A stretch of 64,000 nucleotides of DNA from Flavobacterium sedimenticola (GTDB taxonomy: Bacteria > Bacteroidota > Bacteroidia > Flavobacteriales > Flavobacteriaceae), in the NCBI RefSeq assembly GCF_030053345.1, contig NZ_JASGBP010000001.1, positions 620,001 through 684,000 on the forward strand. The letters are read 5' to 3'. A program made the translations under genes and the position numbers. Below the pieces are notes generated by a model, which made no database searches, had not been told where the DNA came from, and was given only the letters and a program-made list of their open reading frames with translations. Shown one piece after another: positions 58,189-64,000 of the stretch (its first letter is position 1; every line of letters begins with the position of its first letter).

Positions 58189-59895
58189 ATGCATAAAATT
58201 ATCTTTCATTTTGTAATGCTATTGTTTTTCTCTTCGGCCTTGGCTCAGGAGTTAAATGAACGTCAAATTAAAAAAACCCGATACATACAGGAACAACTCA
58301 TTGCGAATCCCGATAAAGCCTATGCGGAAGCTTTGGCAATCAGTAAGGATAAAGACGAATTGTTTCGCTTTTTCGGCCGGTATTATGTGGCCAATTATTT
58401 TTACAATAAATCCGAGTTTACCAAAGCCAAGCAACAGCTCATGGCGCTTATCGCTACGATTGAGAAAAGCGATTTGGACAAATCGAGCAAAGTATACCAG
58501 GCTTTAACAGGCATGTGTGTCAACAAGCTTTTCTACATTCATAAGAATTTAGGAGAATATGACTTGGCCTTGTTTTACTTGGATAAATATAAAAAGCGGT
58601 TACCCAATAGTCATTTTAACGAGCAATATGGTTTAATCAAAGTGGCCATGGGTGATTATGTCAATGGTATTGCTTTGTTGAAGCAAGAATTAAAGACTTC
58701 GCCACACTTAAAATTGGGAGTAGGTGAAAAAAGGGTGATGAATAAAAAATTATTTGCCGATAAATACAATTTTATAGGAGAAGCGTACCAACAGTATTAT
58801 ATTCAATCCAAAAAAGCGGTTTACCTCGATTCTGCAAATCACCATTTCAATATAGCTGCTAATATGTTGCTGCAAGAGAACTTTTACCCCGAGTACACCA
58901 AAGCATTGTTGTATATGCGGGAAGCCAAAAGTGCAGCGCTAGCCGGGCATTATGTCCAATCGCTGTCGTTGTATCGAAAAGGAAAGAAGTATCCGGTGAT
59001 TCAGGAACATATCAGAACCGTTCAGCTATTTGATTTAGGGATGGCCGATTGTTTTTATCATGTAAAACAAGTGGATTCTGCCTTTTTCTATTGTGAAAAA
59101 TACATCAAGAGTTATCCCGTGACTAAAGTGTCAAAAGAAAATCTTTTGATGGCCTATAACATTATGACACAATGTTATAACGAGAAAAATGATGCTAAGA
59201 ATGCGTATCGTTATGCCCAAAAGAGTTTGGCATTAATTCAATCCATAGAAGGCATCAAAAATAAATCGTTGAATTTTTTGCACAACTATGATTTGAATAA
59301 AATAAAAGAGGAATCGAATGCCGTTATTGCCGCAAAGAATTATTTCAAAATCTCACTTTTCAGTATTTTGATTGTTTTAGCCATCGTGGTTTTCAGTTTT
59401 TATTTTTACTATAAGGATCAGAAAGAAAAGCATTATCGCTTTTTAAAAATTATCCAAAACCTGAAAGACTCCAAAATATCAGGGATTGATAAAGCACCCG
59501 ACAACACTACAGAAGCACAGCCTAAGCCCCTTATGGATGATGAACTTATTGATAAATTGGCGTCGGGGTTAAAAAAATTAGAGCAGAAAGAAGCTTTTTT
59601 AGATCCGAATTTCAAATTGGGTTTTGTGGCCAAAAAATTAAATACCAACACGGCTTATTTATCGCAATACTTCAATCAGGTGATGCAAAAAACCTTCTCA
59701 GAATATACCCAGGAATTGCGCATCCATTATGTACTCCAAAAGTTAGTTGAGGCACCGTATTTTCGCAAATATACCTTGCAGGCGATAGCCGAAGAAGTAG
59801 GCTATAAAGATGCCAATACGTTGGTCCGCGTTTTTAAAAAGCAAACCGGACTCTCTCCGAATTACTATATTGAAAAATTGGAAAATACCGAATAA
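58189..59895 (+). CDS. Membrane TPR regulator with AraC-type DNA-binding domain
   Basis: A 568-residue protein. A signal peptide (MHKIIFHFVMLLFFSSALAQ) is followed by helical TPR-like repeats (about 30-375), a membrane helix (about 383-404), a short linker, and an AraC HTH pair at the C-terminus (YLSQYFNQVMQKTFSEYTQE; LQAIAEEVGYKDANTLVRVF). The TPR part lies in the periplasm and may sense a ligand that controls the cytoplasmic AraC domain. Common in Flavobacteria; targets unknown. Confidence 0.88.
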   Translation: MHKIIFHFVMLLFFSSALAQELNERQIKKTRYIQEQLIANPDKAYAEALAISKDKDELFRFFGRYYVANYFYNKSEFTKAKQQLMALIATIEKSDLDKSSKVYQALTGMCVNKLFYIHKNLGEYDLALFYLDKYKKRLPNSHFNEQYGLIKVAMGDYVNGIALLKQELKTSPHLKLGVGEKRVMNKKLFADKYNFIGEAYQQYYIQSKKAVYLDSANHHFNIAANMLLQENFYPEYTKALLYMREAKSAALAGHYVQSLSLYRKGKKYPVIQEHIRTVQLFDLGMADCFYHVKQVDSAFFYCEKYIKSYPVTKVSKENLLMAYNIMTQCYNEKNDAKNAYRYAQKSLALIQSIEGIKNKSLNFLHNYDLNKIKEESNAVIAAKNYFKISLFSILIVLAIVVFSFYFYYKDQKEKHYRFLKIIQNLKDSKISGIDKAPDNTTEAQPKPLMDDELIDKLASGLKKLEQKEAFLDPNFKLGFVAKKLNTNTAYLSQYFNQVMQKTFSEYTQELRIHYVLQKLVEAPYFRKYTLQAIAEEVGYKDANTLVRVFKKQTGLSPNYYIEKLENTE

Positions 59896-59964
59896 GTCTT
59901 TTAAAATCAATAGTATACCTCTTATTTGATCAGCTGATTATTTATAAATAGTCCGATAAACAAA

Positions 59965-59995
59965 TTGGTCTGACCGTTCTTATCGCATAGTTTTG
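59965..59995 (+). promoter_or_regulatory. Promoter of the RCC1-repeat gene
   Basis: TTG (59965-59967), 20 nt, TAGTTTTG (59988-59995). Transcription should begin near 60002 and the ATG lies at 60044, which supports that start over an upstream TTG at 59993. Confidence 0.75.
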
Positions 59996-60043
59996 GCGGG
60001 AATTCAATCAAACTTCAAAAAAGTTTCATCCAAAACAGCAAAT

Positions 60044-61411
60044 ATGAAAAGAACCATTACTATTTTATTATTATGTATATCATTACAACTATCTGCACAA
60101 TGCTGGCAAAGTATTAGTGCCGGAGAGTATCACTCTTTAGCCATAAAAAATGACGGAACCCTTTGGGCTTGGGGTAGAAATGTATTATACCAATTAGGCG
60201 ATGGCACTGATGTAACTAAAAACATTCCAACACAAATAGGAACAGCCAATAATTGGGTTAAAGTACATGCCGGTTATTCCTCTTCATACGGCATAAAAGC
60301 GGATGGAACACTTTGGGTTTGGGGGAGTAACGCTGGCGAAAAATTAGGTACCGGAAATACAAATTATGTTATAGCTACTCCTACTCAATTAGGCTCCGCT
60401 ACCAATTGGTTAAGTGTTAGTGACGGATGGAACCATACCATCGCTTTAAAAACAGATGGTACACTATGGGCTTGGGGTAAAAATGAATACGGACAATTGG
60501 GCGATAACACCACGGTGAATAAACCTACGCCAACACAAATTGGCACAGCTACAAATTGGCAAACTATAGCAACGGGAATAAATCATTCTCTTGCCCTAAA
60601 AACAGACGGAACTTTATGGTTTTGGGGTTCGAGATTTAATATATATGGAACCTCTAATCAAAACAACAGTCCTACTCAAATAGGTACTGATACCAATTGG
60701 TTAAAATTAGCCGGAGGACAACACCATTGTGCGGCCATAAAGACCAACGGTACACTTTGGACTTGGGGCGAAAATTCAACCGGGCAACTTGGCGATGGAA
60801 CAACTACTTACAGAACAACTCCTATTCAGGTCGGAACGGCAACGGATTGGTTAGAGGTATCCGCCGGTACTCGTTATACCATTGCTACCAAAAATAATCT
60901 TTCCTTTTGGAGTTGGGGTTATAATTATTCCGGGCAGTTAGGTCTCGGCACATCCGGGAATACGTCTGATGTATATATCCCAACGCAAGTGGGTACTTCT
61001 CTGGATTCAAACAAAATTTCTGCAGGAGGGTATCACGCCTTAGTCATCAATAATGATGGCTTTATTCGAGGTACGGGAAGCAATGTCACAGGTCAAATAG
61101 GCGACGGCACTTATGTACAAAAAAGCACATTTACTTACATTTCATGTTATGCTTCCGTACTTTCTAACGAAGATTTTGTCGCTAATGAGTTAAAAGTGTA
61201 TCCCAACCCTGTTAGCGATATCGTTAACGTTTCATTTGAAAAAGCAATTACGACCGTTTCAATTTTCAATCTATTAGGGCAGGAAGTAATCTCAAAATCT
61301 TTAAATGCCAACGAAGCTTCAATAGATGTTTCTCGTTTGGCTTCAGGAACCTACTTGATAAAAGTGACTTCTGATAACGAAGTAAAAACATTGAAAGTGA
61401 TAAAGGAATAA
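60044..61411 (+). CDS. Secreted RCC1-repeat protein with type IX sorting domain
   Basis: A 455-residue protein. A signal peptide (MKRTITILLLCISLQLSAQ) is followed by about seven RCC1-type repeats, each with SLALKTDGTLWAWG-like and GQLGDGTT-like parts (residues about 24-350), forming a beta-propeller. The last 75 residues are a type A type IX sorting domain (VYPNPVSDIVNVSF ... LASGTYLIKV). It should be exported across the outer membrane by T9SS. Ligand unknown. Adjacent to a similar-size secreted protein. Confidence 0.9.
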   Translation: MKRTITILLLCISLQLSAQCWQSISAGEYHSLAIKNDGTLWAWGRNVLYQLGDGTDVTKNIPTQIGTANNWVKVHAGYSSSYGIKADGTLWVWGSNAGEKLGTGNTNYVIATPTQLGSATNWLSVSDGWNHTIALKTDGTLWAWGKNEYGQLGDNTTVNKPTPTQIGTATNWQTIATGINHSLALKTDGTLWFWGSRFNIYGTSNQNNSPTQIGTDTNWLKLAGGQHHCAAIKTNGTLWTWGENSTGQLGDGTTTYRTTPIQVGTATDWLEVSAGTRYTIATKNNLSFWSWGYNYSGQLGLGTSGNTSDVYIPTQVGTSLDSNKISAGGYHALVINNDGFIRGTGSNVTGQIGDGTYVQKSTFTYISCYASVLSNEDFVANELKVYPNPVSDIVNVSFEKAITTVSIFNLLGQEVISKSLNANEASIDVSRLASGTYLIKVTSDNEVKTLKVIKE

Positions 61412-61446
61412 TCTACACTATTAACCATTTTTTATAAAAACCAAAG

Positions 61447-62553
61447 ATGAAAAAAATTATTTTGCTGGCTTGTATCGCGTTTACCGTAAGCAGCCAGGCA
61501 CAGTTGTTAAACAAATTGAACAAAGCAAAAAACCAAGCCTCTCAAGCTTCAGAAGTGGTTGATAAAGCCAGTGAAGCCACTAAAGGCGGGAAAAAGAAAA
61601 AAGGAGGAGGCGGTTTCCCGACCGGTTTAAAACTAGATTGGACGATGTTCAAACAAACACCGGCCATAACCTTCAACTCGCTGCTTTACGGAACAGGTTC
61701 CAGCCCGGGATTAATTAATAGTTATACGGCCACTTTTATCCCGAATAAAACGGTTGACGGAAGAACAGTTCATGCTTTTTCGGATCAGTCGGAGTATTTA
61801 AGAATCAAAGTATTCAAAGACAACCAATACATGAACTATTTTGAATATTCGGGAGACCAAGTTTTTGATGACGGTAAGAAGACCAAGTTCAATGAGCCAA
61901 GCAGCCGTTACCAACGTGATGGCGAATGGGTAGGACATTCGGAATCCTTTATCACAGACTGGGGTCCCGGAAATTACCGATTGGATTTTTATGCCGGCGA
62001 TAAAATGTTTTATTCGTTTGATTTTGAATTGGTGAAATTAACCAATAATGATCCGTATGCGGCGATGAATGAAATGTATGTGGTTCGTGGTCCATGGAAT
62101 AATTTTGCCTATATGAATCATGCCAATACCGGAAACCTTCTTTTCGGGTTTTACATCACGCACGAAGAATTTATGCCGAATCCATCGAACAGCCGAAAAA
62201 CAAATAAGAGCGTAAAATGGTCGGTAAACATGTTCAAAGACAACAAATTGTATGCGCAACACTACGGTAACGGACCGAACACCGCTCAAGTAGAGCAAGC
62301 CAAATGGAACGAAGTGCAGTGTGCGTTCAAATTAGTGAACAAACCGGGTGAAATTAAATTTGCCGATTTAACCGATGGTGCGTACAGAGTGGAATTGACT
62401 GTTGAAGGGGAAGCCAACCCAAGAATTTACAAGTTCACGGTTAAGGATAAAAAAATTGTACAAATTCCGGAGCAAGACCGAAGCAAAAATACCGACCCAA
62501 CCCGACTTATTGAAGGATGGAATGACTTTTTTTGGATGAAATTGGAAAAGTAG
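61447..62553 (+). CDS. Secreted protein of unknown function (368 aa)
   Basis: A 368-residue protein with signal peptide MKKIILLACIAFTVSSQAQ. A Lys/Ala/Ser-rich helix and a short low-complexity stretch of Gly and Lys (GGKKKKGGGG, residues about 46-56) follow. After that comes a large globular, probably beta-rich domain with WNNFAYMNHANTGNLLFGF. No T9SS tail. It lies 35 nt after the RCC1 gene and may share its transcript. A terminator follows. Confidence 0.75.
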   Translation: MKKIILLACIAFTVSSQAQLLNKLNKAKNQASQASEVVDKASEATKGGKKKKGGGGFPTGLKLDWTMFKQTPAITFNSLLYGTGSSPGLINSYTATFIPNKTVDGRTVHAFSDQSEYLRIKVFKDNQYMNYFEYSGDQVFDDGKKTKFNEPSSRYQRDGEWVGHSESFITDWGPGNYRLDFYAGDKMFYSFDFELVKLTNNDPYAAMNEMYVVRGPWNNFAYMNHANTGNLLFGFYITHEEFMPNPSNSRKTNKSVKWSVNMFKDNKLYAQHYGNGPNTAQVEQAKWNEVQCAFKLVNKPGEIKFADLTDGAYRVELTVEGEANPRIYKFTVKDKKIVQIPEQDRSKNTDPTRLIEGWNDFFWMKLEK

Positions 62554-62598
62554 TCAACAAAACTATAACAATAAATTAGTATAATTGTGGATGGCGGG

Positions 62599-62620
62599 CC
62601 CGACAGTAATGTCGGGTTTT
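62599..62620 (+). terminator. Terminator after the secreted-protein gene
   Basis: CCCGACA / TGTCGGG 7-bp stem with a 4-nt loop, then TTTTGCTTTTT. It lies about 45 bp past the stop. Confidence 0.8.
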
Positions 62621-62674
62621 GCTTTTTATCCGGGTTCCAAAAACGTTATAGTTTTTGAATGTTGTGTATAAAAG

Positions 62675-62703
62675 TCCCGTTTGGTCTTCTCAACGGGATT
62701 TTT
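62675..62703 (+). terminator. Second terminator-like hairpin
   Basis: TCCCGTT / AACGGGA 7-bp stem with a 10-nt loop and five T, 55 bp after the first terminator and before the MFS gene. No gene lies between the two. Confidence 0.7.
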
Positions 62704-62720
62704 CGTTTATTTGCAGAGCG

Positions 62721-62786
62721 CGTGAGTGATGGAAGCAAGTACCGCGTACTGCGGACAGCACGACCCGCCATGGGCGGGGCACGCCC
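62721..62786 (+). repeat. Flavobacterial GC-rich intergenic repeat
   Basis: A 66-bp GC-rich block with GTGAGTGATGGAAGC, GTACCGCGTAC (palindromic) and GACCCGCC-ATGG-GCGGGGCACGCCC (hairpin), standing out from AT-rich flanks. It has the GATGGAAGC core in common with the 56563 element. It lies directly before the MFS gene and probably contains part of its leader. Confidence 0.5.
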
Positions 62787-62801
62787 AAACAAACCTATTT
62801 T

Positions 62802-64000
62802 ATGAAAAAAAACCAAAAACAAGCGGCGATAGGCTTTATTTTTATAACCATGCTTATCGACATTACCGGCTGGGGTATTATCATTCCGGTAATTCCAAAG
62901 TTGATAGCCGAATTGATTCACGGCGACATTAGTGAAGCCGCCAAATACGGAGGTTGGTTGACCTTTGCTTATGCGATTACGCAATTTATTTGTGCGCCGC
63001 TCATTGGCAATTTGAGCGACAAATACGGCCGTCGTCCGATTATTTTGATTTCGCTTTTTGCGTTTGCCATGGATTATTTGTTGTTGGCTTTTTCGCCCAA
63101 TATTTTTTGGTTGTTTGTAGGCCGAATCATTGCCGGATTGACCGGAGCCAGCATCACAACAGCGTCGGCTTATATTGCCGATGTGAGTACGCCTGAAACC
63201 CGCGCCAAGAATTTCGGGATGATAGGCGCGGCATTTGGTTTGGGCTTTATTATTGGTCCGGTGATTGGCGGTTTGTTAGGTCAGTACGGTTCCCGTGTGC
63301 CGTTTTACGCGGCCGCTGTTTTGTGCTTGCTGAACTTTTTATACGGGTATTTTATCTTACCCGAATCGTTGGCTAAAGAAAACCGACGTGCTTTTGAATG
63401 GAAGCGGGCCAATCCGGTGGGCGCTTTGTTACGGTTAAAAAAATACCCGACCTTAATCGGGTTGATTGCGGCTATTTTTTTGTTGTATGTAGGGTCGCAT
63501 GCCGTGCACAGCAATTGGAGTTTTTTTACCATGTATCGCTTTGGTTGGGATGAAAAAATGGTGGGGATTTCGTTAGGTGTGGTCGGACTTTTAGTAGGGT
63601 TGGTTCAAGGCGGTTTGGTGCGTTTTACGAGTCCGCGTTTGGGAAATCAAAAAAGCATATACCTGGGATTGTCGTTGTACACCATTGGCATGGTATTGTT
63701 TGCTTTTGCCAGTGAAAGTTGGATGCTGTTTGCTTTTTTGGTGCCGTATTGTTTGGGCGGTATCGCCGGACCGGCTTTACAATCGGAAGTTTCGGGGCAA
63801 GTTCCGCCTAATGAGCAAGGCGAAATTCAGGGAACGTTAGCCAGTTTGATGAGTGCCTCTGCGATTATCGGTCCGCCCATGATGACCAATACCTTTTACT
63901 TTTTCACCCATAAAGAAGCCCCGTTTCAGTTCCCCGGGGCACCGTTTGTTTTAGGCGGATTTTTGATGTTACTCAGTACGGTTTTAGCGTATTATTCGAT
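62802..64000 (+). CDS. MFS transporter, TetA-like drug:H+ antiporter, cut by window edge
   Basis: An open frame of 399 codons from the ATG at 62802 to the end of the window, so the C-terminus is missing. It has the MFS motif A ([11 protein letters not shown], residues about 66-76), an early Asp in the first helix ([15 protein letters not shown]) and [21 protein letters not shown] in helix 4-5. These features match the TCR/Tet group of 12-helix multidrug exporters. About ten helices are visible. Substrate unknown. Confidence 0.88.
   Translation, partial: MKKNQKQAAIGFIFITMLIDITGWGIIIPVIPKLIAELIHGDISEAAKYGGWLTFAYAITQFICAPLIGNLSDKYGRRPIILISLFAFAMDYLLLAFSPNIFWLFVGRIIAGLTGASITTASAYIADVSTPETRAKNFGMIGAAFGLGFIIGPVIGGLLGQYGSRVPFYAAAVLCLLNFLYGYFILPESLAKENRRAFEWKRANPVGALLRLKKYPTLIGLIAAIFLLYVGSHAVHSNWSFFTMYRFGWDEKMVGISLGVVGLLVGLVQGGLVRFTSPRLGNQKSIYLGLSLYTIGMVLFAFASESWMLFAFLVPYCLGGIAGPALQSEVSGQVPPNEQGEIQGTLASLMSASAIIGPPMMTNTFYFFTHKEAPFQFPGAPFVLGGFLMLLSTVLAYYS

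Noticed and set aside
1-64000. CRISPR arrays, rRNA genes and insertion sequences
   Set aside because: No regularly spaced direct repeats, rRNA sequence or transposase frame was seen in the window.

Overview
The window is a chromosomal piece of a member of the Bacteroidota, most likely Flavobacterium or a close relative. Several genes carry the TTG / N19-20 / TAnnTTTG promoter typical of this group, one protein has a type IX secretion sorting domain, NuoG is of the short form, and intergenic spacers hold repeats of a kind I associate with flavobacteria.

Left part, 1 to about 25,027: the immunity-side arm of an integrated temperate tailed phage. It ends at a 3' fragment of a host tRNA-Asn gene (24986-25027), a candidate attR that keeps the tRNA terminator. 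Lytic genes all read leftward. From right to left they are: a cro-like gene and small early genes; a recombination pair (Sak4-like ATPase and PD-(D/E)XK nuclease); tRNA-Phe; a replication block (SNF2 helicase, DnaA domain IV-like protein, DUF4373 protein, endonuclease-like protein); a PcfK/PcfJ pair; a small array of integron-type gene cassettes with attC-like sites; an exported protein; a ParB / IbrA-like / methyltransferase / ParB block (IbrAB-like); the terminase; and tail or neck genes that run off the left edge. Rightward genes encode an S24 repressor, an exported DUF4468-like protein and a small HTH protein. No integrase, portal, capsid or lysis gene is visible, so these probably lie left of position 1.

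Middle, 25,277 to 43,300: host chromosome. It holds an unusual HTH-TM-repeat fusion gene, a Y-family polymerase with its UmuD-like partner (umuC then umuD), the complete 14-gene nuoA-N operon for respiratory complex I behind a textbook promoter, a cold-shock gene, and aspS.

Right part, 43,500 to 64,000: small secreted proteins, a tetR-tolC-hlyD-RND efflux operon with a candidate TetR operator, a polyprenyl diphosphate synthase, sucA-sucB of the 2-oxoglutarate dehydrogenase complex separated by a structured repeat, a TPR/AraC regulator, an RCC1-repeat protein with a type IX sorting tail, a secreted protein, and an MFS transporter cut by the right edge.

The most unusual part is 10.2-11.9 kb: genes separated by attC-like inverted repeats inside a prophage, with no integron integrase in view. 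Next are a 17-bp palindrome repeated three times in the phage, two of the copies against -7 promoter motifs, and the IbrAB-like block beside the terminase.
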